A DNA stretch of 64,000 nt from Crambe crambe. Its lineage: Eukaryota; Porifera; Demospongiae; Poecilosclerida; Crambeidae. How positions within the stretch are numbered: position 1 is the first letter of the stretch; every line of letters begins with the position of its first letter. The notes under the pieces are model-generated. The model was given only the letters and a program-made list of their open reading frames with translations. It was not told the origin of the DNA and searched no databases. The stretch lies in assembly GCA_963924555.1 (NCBI GenBank), contig OZ004586.1, positions 992,001 to 1,056,000 of the forward strand, read 5' to 3'. Below, piece after piece: positions 46,216-56,500 of this stretch. The translations under genes were made by a program, and so were the position numbers.

Positions 46216-47099
46216 GAACCGTATAGAGTAAGAGTTCCTGATGGATGGGAGCAATGTCCAGAGAAAGGAGAAGTCATTGGAGGTTAATTTTGATACCACA
46301 TTGCTAATAATGAAAAATCAAACATAATAATAATACAGATATGTTCCTTCCCTGTAAGACGCCACTCTCCTCTGAGTATGAGAGCCGACTTCTTGGCTGT
46401 CAAAAATTTCCTATTAAGGAATTGACAGATGACAGTCGGATAGGGCTTGTGGTGGATTTGACAAATACTGATCGATTTTATGATCGTAGACAGCTTGGTC
46501 CTCATCAAAGTTTAAAAATAAAGTGTGAAGGGTAAATGCATGGTAGTTAGCTAATTTTGAAAATGATGGGAACACTACTTATATAGGATGGATGTTCCTA
46601 CGGTTAGACAAGTAAATGAGTTCAAAAGAAAATGTTCGAGCTTTTTTAAAGAGAACCCTGGGAAACTAATAGGTATGTTATGAGGATAAAGTACACAATC
46701 ACATGTATCATAATGAGTTGGTTTATATAATACTTTGCAGCTGTTCACTGTACCCATGGATACAACAGAACTGGGTGCATGATCATTTCTTATCTTGTAC
46801 AAGTAAAACGCAAGAGGTATAAATAGCTAACTACTTATAAAAGTTATGATCTGTTTTAATGGATTTTCCCCACCAGATTTGAAGATGCAGTAGAAGCTTT
46901 CCATCATGTAAGAAGTCTCCTTAAGCTATATTATTGTACTTTGTTTGATACTGCATGCATCTTTTTATGCTCTTAGTCAAGGCCACCTGGAGTTTATCGG
47001 GAAGGCTTTCTAGAAGAATTGGCTAAACGGCTGAATCGTGGTAACATGCAGAATGTCACAGTTCCTGAAACACCAGCATGGGATAAGCAAAGGAAGTGA
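46216..47099 (+). CDS. RNA triphosphatase domain, copy B (active site intact; likely fused to eS26 B)
   Basis: Exons: 46216-46282, 46339-46531, 46587-46672, 46741-46816, 46877-46907 and 46977-47099. Capping-enzyme type pattern: VPDGWEQCPEKGEVIG, IGLVVDLTNTDRFYDRRQL, ENPGKLIAVHCTHGYNRTG and SRPPGVYREGFLEELAKRL. The active-site Cys-X5-Arg is complete. An in-frame TAA lies immediately before the first exon and no ATG is available, so the domain must be reached by splicing; the phase fits the eS26 B donor. It shares intron positions with copies A and C. It is expected to act on RNA 5' triphosphates or diphosphates (family knowledge). Confidence 0.85.
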
Positions 47100-47184
47100 T
47101 TGTAGCATAGATTAACTATTATGGCGTGTTATTCCAAAACTATTAATTTAAGTATCAGTAAAAACAATGGCTAAAATTGATGGT

Positions 47185-49790
47185 TTAGTATTGATATTTA
47201 GGAACATCAAAATCAATGTCCATAATCACTTTATGGATATCTCTTTCTAAAGGAAAAATGGTGTAGTAAAAACTCAAATCTAGAGCCAATCTACTGATAA
47301 TCATCTCCTTTTGGTGTCTGGACAACTTCTGGTAGTATCGTGGTGCCAGATCTGAAGTATGTTCTCCTTCTTCGTAGTAGCCATCTCTTAAAAGAGAACC
47401 CTCAGCCTCTATGTGTCCAATCAGTACCTCTGCATCATGTTTGAATGCATTGAAGTTCCCATAGTAACTATAGTGGACCTGGCAAGGTTGACAAAGGCTG
47501 TAGATGGACTGAAAATGTTCGTCATCATTCAATCCTCTTTTATTCAACCAGTAATCTATAAAATCAGAAAAAGTGACATTAACAGGTCTTTTTCCTTTGG
47601 CTAGATGCCACTGGTGAAACTTTTCTGGGTGTTTGAATTTGAATATCTCCTTTTTCAACCAGTTGTAGTGTGGATAGTCACGACTCAGACCTATCAGTGG
47701 TGTTCTCTGGACTTTAGACCGATATCCGCTGAACAGTCTCTCAATAGGATTTCTGTACATCAAAAACTTGTAATAACTCTGCATGACATGTTCCTTCTTC
47801 TTTGAACTACGTCCGATGAAGGAGTGTTTCTTTATTGCATCTTCTAGTTTTTCTTGGTCTACATTGTCTCGACTCTTGAATAATTCACTGACGGAAATAG
47901 TTCCTAAATATTCCAGGAAAAAATATTTTGTGCTTTCAATAATTAGTAAAAATATCAGTATCTACCTCCTTAGCTTTACACGTCCATTACAACTTATACC
48001 TTGTGTTACAAAGAATAAAATCTTCAAGTTCGTGCAACCAACTTTGGGGACAAAGCAAAAGGCAGTTTTTTTCTTGTCATTTAAGAGCATATGCCTCTCA
48101 ATTTTCAAGTTCCGCTTTTTGATGTTAAGGCGATTCTTTCTGCAAAAATTCTCCACTCGTGCTTGCTGAAACTGGAAAAAAATAACAACAGATAGCTAGC
48201 CTGGCCATCCAACTACTTATGGCTAAGTAACATTTACCGCTTCTCTTTCTCCAGCAGTCAAGCTATTCCAAAAATGACTAGTTTCATTCTTCAGTTGATC
48301 TTTAATAGATGGTGCTGAGCTGAGATAGGAATCCTGGAGTGTATTGATAGAAATTACTGTGTCTTCTAGAACCAATAATTATAGGAAGAATGGACTGACA
48401 TAAGGTAGGTGTGGGTATTATGAGTCAGTCTCTATTATGGGTTCACCACTTGATAGGAATCTACAAGAGTTGATACTTTAGATATGAAAACTTAATCTTT
48501 TTTTTTTGTTGGTCTTTTGATCAAATAAAAATCATCCAGAAAATGCCTTATTCATGCATACTAAATGAGAACTTTTTAAATGGGTATAACCGTAACCAAT
48601 CCGAATAAAAAAAGCGCAGGGAAGCAATGATGCCACAAGATGGAGTAAAAAATGAATTTTAAAGTAATCTAAGGTTATTATTTTTATTTTGTAGAAATCT
48701 TAGCTACATTATCAATTTTTAGAGACAAAAATCAAGCCAGCAACTCATAATTCATACCTTTGACTCATAATACCTTCCTGAGTATGTTATGTAAGATTAT
48801 AACTCCTATCTACAAGATGCAATATTTTTATTACTTTCTCCAGACATTAGTTCTACATAACCTACTTTATATTTGGAGCAATTTTCAGGATTCTAAGATA
48901 GTCCATTTCCAAGAAAAGAGCAACAATACTTAGCTGACTCATAGTACCCACACCTACCTTAATATTCTTGAAACTCACATGATCAGTTTCTTTATAGAAA
49001 TCATCTGATCCATCTCCATTAACAGTTAGTTTGACAACATCTGCCACAACAGGCATTTCCTTTCTACTGCTCTGTTCAACATGTGTGTCACTAGTTCTCT
49101 TTGTGTGATTATAATGCCCACTATCATCTGTGTGGCTGCTGTATAACATGGCTGCAATCCTTTCTTCATCATCCACAGGCTGTGCTTCTTTAGCACGACG
49201 CTGTAAATAATACAATCTCGCTCCCTTGATTTTAACTTCTCTTTTGCTAAATAAATATTAGTGTTTAAACCATCCATTTATACTGTCTTGGGGGACATAA
49301 CTTGACCCCTGTACATAAATCAATGGGGACTGGGACACTCATGCTTTTATTGAGAGGTAAAGAGTAGATATTATTTTTACTTAACTTTGCTCACTTTGTT
49401 TATTGAAGTTAGCTACAGTAACTATTAGAAGTGTATTAGGACTGTGTCCTTCACCAGTTTTACTGAAAGTCACTGAGTCACTATTATAGCTACTCTTATG
49501 GCTACTCGATCATGACTCACTACTAAGTGTACTCAAACTGTATACTTATGTATCAGCACTCTTAAGGTTATACATTAATAAGTAGCTAGCAAGCTACTGT
49601 ACTCCAATGTTAGACCAATTTTAACTATTCTTAGCTGCTATTATATAGCTGTGGCTTACTTTGCCATCTTTGCGATTTCTTCTGTTTTTGTAATGAATAG
49701 TGAAGTCCTGAAATACACTAAGAATAGTCCCACCACAGAGAGAAGCAACAGACACACAAACAGCCGCGATATCTTCTTGGGGTAGAACAT
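47185..49790 (-). CDS. Golgi-type carbohydrate sulfotransferase (Sulfotransfer_2-like), copy B
   Basis: Exons: about 49790-49648, about 49216-48954, 48365-48238, 48171-48000 and 47903-47185, in compatible phases. The protein starts MFYPKKISRLFVCLLLLSVV, a short cytosolic tail and a type II membrane anchor. A stem region follows, then the PAPS 5'-phosphate-binding segment CFVPKVGCTNLK (family pattern 'VPKVACTNWK') and the 3'-phosphate-binding RNPIERLFSGY (family 'RNPFERLLSAY'). It should transfer sulfate to a glycan in the Golgi; the acceptor is unknown. The acceptor choice for exon 2 is the least certain. It converges on triphosphatase copy B, 85 bases from its stop. Confidence 0.82.
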
Positions 49791-50174
49791 TTTTTATTCC
49801 ACTTTCAATGCTCTATTATAGCAAGACAATATGAATCTCCAAACTACATAATATCATCATTAAACAACCAGTCCTTTTCAGAGTAATTTGTACATGTCAG
49901 GTGCTTTTTGTAAGACTCAGATCACGTTTTTCCTGTATTCACTGAGAGCATGTGAACAATTGTCCACTTGAATGCAGCTACCTAGTTACTAGTTCATTGT
50001 TATCAGTGTAGAATGAACTAAATGAGTGCACCGCCAAACATTTGAGGGGGGAGGCCAGGCTCAATATTGGAATAGACACGAAAATAATAGCTACATTCAT
50101 TATAAAAATAAAATTAATTATTACTTACTACTATCTACTCATATATTTGGTAAAGTGTGGTCTGTGGCTCTGAT
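49791..50174. other. Gap without recognised gene
   Basis: AT-rich sequence lies between the sulfotransferase start and the 3' end of the reductase-like gene. I see no supported exon. Confidence 0.4.
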
Positions 50175-51350
50175 TCAGTACAGGAAAGGGATAAGTTTCG
50201 GCGTGTTCCTGAGGTAGGACATGTAGCTTGGGTTCTCCTTCCACCGACGCAAGTTTTGCTTCTCCAGGATTGGGATGCCCGACACTCTTGTGAGGAGGAA
50301 GGCCACAAATACGGGCGAGATCATACTCAACCAATCAGAACCCTGTCATAGTTTAGTGCAATTGAAATGAATGATGGACAGACTTGGGACCCAGCCTTTT
50401 GTTCTTTGTAGAGGAATAGTGTATCAACACGAATGATAACAGCATAGCATTTACTAACATTGAAAGTAGAAGAGGCAGAGATGAATAATCCAATCCAGAG
50501 AAGTATCTCTCCCAGGTAATTTGGGTGACGGCATAAGCTCCAAAGGCCATGACTGATCCACATATCCCTACAAATTAAAGGAGAAATCCATACTGATTTT
50601 TCTAAGAAGAATGCTCTCATTACAGTTTGTAGGGAAACCACCATTATCCCTCTAATCAATCTCTCTAGGGAGACCACCCTTATAGGAAGACCATATACTT
50701 CAAGGGACCACATTACAATACCATTTTCACACTTACTTATTGGCAGGATCACTTCGGAAAGTGTATTTCTGGTAATCAGCCACCACTTCAATAACCATGC
50801 CTATAAGCCACACACTCCAGCCAATGTAATCCCTGCGGCACAGCTGCCTGTCCTCTTTCTTTGAGTTTAGGATTAGTGTTGGAAGAAGGGTAAGCCACAC
50901 CCATAAACCTAAATCATAAAGTATGTATCAAACAGGTTCCACTAGAGTAATATAATTTCCCTGACCTTGAATGGTCCAGTAGAGGAATAACATTTTGGGG
51001 TTATCTCTCACCCTCTTGAAACGACTATCTCCACTTGCTTTCAACACTCTCAAGAATAAAAATAATCCCAGACGAGCTGCCCACATACTCACCAATCCAG
51101 ACTGGATCATCTGTAAGCATCAGAAGTCAAACTTGAATTACACTTATATCCTTACAATTGCCCTCCAGAACTCTACCTGACGTGGGTGGAACTTCCTTGT
51201 GTTGGTGATGGACTGCAAGACTAAGAGAATGAAAGTGGACGAACCGGCCAAGTCGAAAAACTTCTCAGTCTGCAAGGCTGCTGAGATCAGAAACAGCCCC
51301 CACTGCAACAGCATACCAGTTGCAGCCGCTTTTGTTAGTGAATTTCCCAT
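50175..51350 (-). CDS. Steroid 5-alpha-reductase-like membrane protein (DUF1295 type)
   Basis: This multi-exon gene starts MGNSLTKAAATGMLLQWGLF at 51350 and stops at 50175. Several hydrophobic segments are followed by the signature WISHGLWSLCRHPNYLGEIL, where the R-HPNY-E pattern is shared by DUF1295 proteins and the C-terminal domain of 3-oxo-5-alpha-steroid 4-dehydrogenases and sterol reductases. The C terminus, from about 50310, reads MISPVFVAFLLTRVSGIPIL then EKQNLRRWKENPSYMSYL, also typical of DUF1295. Likely an NADPH-dependent lipid reductase or methyltransferase-fold relative in the ER; the substrate is unknown. The start codon is only 86 bases from that of the OAS-like gene on the other strand. 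Confidence 0.82.
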
Positions 51351-51436
51351 CTTTTTTTTTGATGCTGCGCTTTAAATGGAATAGAATGCGCGTACGCATG
51401 CGCGCGTGGGGGAGGGGCCGGTATAAACAACGCAAG
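51351..51436. promoter_or_regulatory. 86-bp bidirectional promoter, reductase-like (-) / OAS-like (+)
   Basis: The only sequence between the two start codons contains TACGCATGCGCGC (51393-51405), an NRF1-type site, in a CpG-rich patch that is unusual for this AT-rich window. Confidence 0.6.
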
Positions 51437-52751
51437 ATGGCTGAAGCCATAGATGAAAAACACTATGTTTCAGCAGTGCTCAGCCCGATCAAAAGAACGA
51501 AACAAGTGATCAGAAAAATTCACAGAGTTTTAACAGTGGTAAGACTATTTTAAAATCTAACGAATTTTCTTATCGGGGGAGTGGCAGGTTGATTTTAGAA
51601 GAGAGGTTGGAATTGTAGCCAATGAACCCTTTGTTGGAGGATCCATAGGTCAGGGAACTGCAGTGAAACATCATCATGACTTGGATATGGTGATCTACTC
51701 AGACAGTAAGGAAAACTTGGACTTATTAGCTATTAAATGATGATAATTTATTCAGACATTAAGCATAAAGATGTTGTGGAAAATGGTTACAGTGAAATCC
51801 AAGATAAGCTTGAAAAATACATGGCAAAAAAGCTTTCTCCCCACTACACCTACCTTGGTAGAACACATGTAGCCATTCAATTCAAATACAAAGATCTTGC
51901 GATAGATCTCCTGCTCAGTCCTCACTGGAAAACCCAAGAGGAATACTTTCGTGACATGCGAAAGATAAGAATCCCTAGGGATCGTTTTAAGTGGTAAGGC
52001 AATGCAGTGCTAGCTGATTTTATTCACATGTACATATACCAGGTTTTCAGTATTTAATGCCGAAGCCCAAAAGAGTTTCATCATAAAACAAAGGGGAAGG
52101 GTATGATATACTAAGCAAAATTAATGATTGAAGATAACGGATTATCTTCATCCATAAACTAGGTCCATGAATTGATCCGCAGAGCCAAAGCCTGGAGAAA
52201 TATGATGTGGAAAGAAGATGACAGTGGAAAACCCAGGTCATATCTTCTTGCTTTGCTGGTCATCACTGCATTTGATCGCACTGGGGTAGCCATCCAAAGC
52301 AGGAGGAGGTGTAAAGGAGTAGTTAGGCCGTAAGTTGACTGGTGCATAGATCTAATGCAAGATTATACAGGTATTACTAAGCTTATCATCTTATAGAGTG
52401 GCACAAGAGATGAAGAAACTTGTTAGTGAGATTGCAAACACTAAGGATCTCAAGTAAGCCACTTGCTTCAAGACATTCAATAACAACCTACTCTAAATTC
52501 ATAGTTTGACTATACCTGGGACAGATCCAAGAATACTGGACTTGGCCTCTGGCTTGATTGATGGTGTACCCCGCATAATTGACCCAGCAAATCCTATCAA
52601 TAATTTATACAAGAGTGGTGTGGGCCCAAATACCCACGATGCAGATAAGAGTAGATGGGAGCCATTCTTTGAGAAGATGCACACTTTGGAGAAGATACAC
52701 ACTTTTGACATCTCTTACCCCAATTATATCAGAATGCTAGACATGCAGTAG
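51437..52751 (+). CDS. 2'-5'-oligoadenylate synthetase-like nucleotidyltransferase
   Basis: This gene of about seven exons encodes about 330 residues. The nucleotidyltransferase motif FVGGSIGQGT (residues 49-58) is followed by HHHDLDMVIYSD with D65 and D67; the third metal-binding Asp is in LAIDLLLSP. ELIRRAKAWRN and IDPANPINNLY match OAS motifs 'KLIRLVKHWYQ' and 'ILDPADPTNNV'. OAS enzymes make 2-5A from ATP; vertebrate ones need dsRNA, whereas sponge members are reported to differ in activation. All catalytic residues appear present. Splice phases were checked between most exons. The final exon (52502-52751) has Asp-Pro and Trp features of OAS C termini. No second domain is attached. Confidence 0.87.
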
Positions 52752-52899
52752 CTAGATACTTTTTCTAATTGATGAAGTGTGAAATAGAATTTCTACAACC
52801 AAAAGTACCCCCAATGGATAAAAACAATACCATGCAACACTGCAAACTTTATATGAACTGCTTTTATTACAGTATGAGCTGGATAGGTTAAACTTGGTC

Positions 52900-53196
52900 C
52901 TAGAAAATTACGCAAAGCAGGTATACTATTTGACAAAGAAAGGTGTAGTAGTTAGTAACAATGTAGTAGAAAGTTGATATGTATCTTTTAAAAAAATTTA
53001 CTAACATGTACTTCAAGTCCTCAACCACATTAACTATGGATGATAGAACTACTTCAGGAGATAAAATTACACAAAGTATTTTATATGCAATTTTAACTGC
53101 TAGAGCACACTTTAACTCGAGTTTTGCTCTGACAATAATCCCAGGGTCTTGGCATCTTGTAGTATAGTCTCCCTGGCAGAGGCTCTTCATAGCCAC
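52900..53196 (-). CDS. Uncertain 98-codon open frame
   Basis: A minus-strand open frame begins MAMKSLCQGDYTTRCQDPGI and continues with a mixed helical, moderately hydrophobic sequence. It is long for this AT-rich gap, but no family is recognised and no splice context was established. It may be an exon of an unrecognised gene or chance. Confidence 0.2.
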   Translation of the reverse strand: MAMKSLCQGDYTTRCQDPGIIVRAKLELKCALAVKIAYKILCVILSPEVVLSSIVNVVEDLKYMLVNFFKRYISTFYYIVTNYYTFLCQIVYLLCVIF

Positions 53197-53533
53197 TTAC
53201 AAGCTTGTACGGTTAACCACTAAAGTGATCTTTCCTGTTCATGGAGATACAGCTGCAGCGCAATAGGCGCAACACGGATATCACACGACCGGAAGTGCTT
53301 GTTAATATTAATTTAATAGGCGTTTCCAGTCCATGTAGCTAGGAACCTATATAGTCTATGGTGTAATCATAAAGCTAGTTCGATAGGGGGTGGGGCTCAG
53401 TCTTAGCTTGTAAGTCGTAGTGCGCATGAGTGGAAAATGAACATCATGGCGGGAAATTTAAACCGCTTATTGGCATTTCGCCAGAATTATTTTTGCACGT
53501 TCAGGTCCAGTTTTTTTTAGGCACAACAACAAG
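53197..53533. promoter_or_regulatory. Upstream region of the anillin-like gene
   Basis: The gap contains an ETS-type site, ACCGGAAGTG (about 53287-53296). No NRF1 palindrome is present. Promoter role is inferred from position. Confidence 0.4.
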
Positions 53534-56500
53534 ATGTGTGAATTAAGCAACTCCGTGTCAGAGGACTCAGCAGCCAGTAGCCTCGGCGAAGCAGTTCTGA
53601 AAAGAGACTCAGCGATACGCAAAAAGACGAGAACCACTTATTTCTCTCTAGCGTCAGAAGACACACTATCTTCAGCTGGCCAAACATCAGTAAGAAGCTC
53701 TTGCTCCTCTAGTGCGTGTTCTGGCACGTTCAATTCTTGCTATTGCTTCGAAGTACAAGTCACATCCACGCCTATGTCATTTGAGCAAGAAGATTCAGCA
53801 CTAGAGAGAGAAAGTGATACCAAAATTTGCTGTGGGAGCAACTTCAGCAGTGCTTCAGAGGAGAGAGGGGGAGAGGGTGTTGTGGCACCTCAACCATCAC
53901 TGAAAATGATACGCAGGTTAAAGAGAATGAGTGACGTTTGGAGCAAACTCAATGTGTCCAGGTGTTCAGATGATGTCATCACAGATCGACTAAAGAGAGG
54001 TAGAGAGGAAGCAAAAAAGAAGCAATCATACATTGAGGTACGTAAATCCAATCAATCAATTATGCCAGGGGATTCCCCCAGGTCTGAATTGAGATATGGT
54101 TCCTTCATTCTTTGATTTGGTCAAAGTTCAATGAATAAAGGCAAAGAAGCACTTTGATCTTGCTCATAAACAAAGTAATGTTTGGATAACTCTGATATTC
54201 AATGCTCTATAATTGAAAATCACAATTGGCAAGCCCATTGACTGTCCATAATTAAAGTACCAGTTACATGTCCATGCTAGCCAGCTAGCCACTATTCTTC
54301 ACTCTCTATAGTGACACTTTGTACCCTGCAGACTGCAAGCAAGACTTATAAGGGGTGTCATATCTTTGCTAGCTATTATTCCATTTTCACATGATATTAT
54401 TTATGGGGAAAAACAAGACAAACAAATTAATATGCAGGGTGTGTCGACAGTTATAACCCCCTTGTTTCCTTTCACACAATGTATTTCAAATTTGAAGAAA
54501 GCAGACCATTTTAGTGTTTTAGCATAGAATATTTAGGGCGTAGTCACACCTAACATGTTGTAGTCTTGTTGCACACAGTGTCAACTAGTTAAGACATGTT
54601 TTTAAACTCCTTGATTCATGACAAAGTACAAGCAATCTGTAGAGGTACCCATGCTAGCAACTAATCATTCAATGGATTTTAGGATTTGTTGAATGAAGCG
54701 TCTGCTCAGCACCACATCCAGCAGCAGGCTCAAGCCCTGTTGCAACTCTGCTCGGATGAGATCAGCGTGGATGAGATAGAGGCCGAAAGAATCATTCTTC
54801 TCGCAGGTATGGCATAGCTGAATCTCAGCAAAAATTTGAGGGCAAAGAGTCCATTGTTAATAAAATGGATAGAGTTGGGACCCATCCTTTCATCCTTTGT
54901 AGAGAGGTTGTCCTCTTTTGGAGGTTATTTCGTACAGAGTGTATATACAAAGGTACTTTTAGATCGGCCTTTGTTGAGAGGTTCCTCCTCTTTCAGAGTG
55001 TCCCTTTCCACGAGGACTTAGCAGTATATCTTGCATGTAGCTGTGACATACACAATCATAGCTAATGTTATGCTAACTCATAGACTTGTGCTGTGTGATA
55101 AATTATGTTCAATGACACACTGTTTACCCTGCAACGGTTTTTACTTTCATTGTTGCTCTTTTGATGGAAGCAGGGAAGACATAACTGAACATACTTCTTT
55201 GCGTATTGTATGAGGAACAATTGAACTCCTTCACATCCATGCATGCTTAAATCAAATGGCAAGACCCCTCATGGTTTTTCTTCTGCATTATTTACAATTA
55301 TCAGTTCAATTCATTGCTTACAGGGGAGAGATACAAAGCATATCGTGAAGAAGCCGAGAGGATCGTGACTGAGGTAGGATCAAGCTTTTGGGACAAGCCC
55401 CAACAGTCAACAGAGAGCAAAGGAACCCTTTGTCCCGCTACAATATATATTAGTGGTAAGAACAATAGTAGTTAGTAGTACAGAAGTGGTAAAGTCTCCA
55501 AATCAAGAGCTAGTTAATTATTTTTCTTCCATGAGTTCCTCACTTTGATTTTTTTTTTTTTTTTTTTTTTTTTTGCTGCCGAAATATAGCCATAGCTTGT
55601 ATAAACTGATTGGCCACAGTTTTATGTTCAATACTAGTGATTGGTCTAATTAAAAGGGTCAATCTCATTGAGTTAATAGTTTATGAGCAGATTCATGGAC
55701 AATTTTCCAGATATCAAGTTAAAATTGTCAGCAGATTTTTCAAGCCATCTTCAAGAATCTCCAAGTAAGCTTCGTTATTTTCATAAAGATTTGATGAGAA
55801 TTATGACTATGGTTACAGGAGACCACTCCCACCATTTCCTGTGCCTTCTGAAAGAGAAGAAAACCAAAGGAATCATAGCCACTCAAATCATTTCCATACA
55901 CGGCCACACTTCAACACAAGCACTTCACTACAGCAATCTCCTTACACTGTGAGCATCAAAGGAACGACCCTTAAAATGAAACCGTCCCTACTTAAATTAC
56001 TCCTTATTAGAAATTAAAGAAGTGTAGAGCCAAGTGGCGCATACCTTGAGATTTAGGTCACTCTTTCTACTCCATTTCACAGGCCAGAAATACCTCCCAA
56101 CTTCACTCTGGTGATAGAGGTGTACCATATGGTAAGCAAATCGTTCAGTTCACGACTTTAGCTCAATAGACATAGACAGCCTTTATGGCAAGTAATTGAT
56201 TATTAACGACATACTCCATTCACTGGAAGACAGGGCTGCCCCACCACTCTGTGTGTTTAAACTATATGAATAGTGGGCTACTCAAACCTCTGCCCCACCA
56301 CTCTGCGTGTTTAAGCCATATGAATAGTGGGCTACTCAAACCTCTGCCCCACCACTCTGTGTGTTTAAACTATATGAATAGTGGGCTACTCAAACCTCTG
56401 CCCCACCACTCTGCGTATTTAAGCCATATGAATAGTGGGCTACTCAATCCTCTCTTGATACATACAGGTGGTGCTACACTTGGACAGTACAAGGCTAATA

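Noticed and set aside
54836..55262. Overlapping 60-66 codon frames between anillin exons
   Set aside because: They lie within an intron, have no family match, and conflict on both strands.
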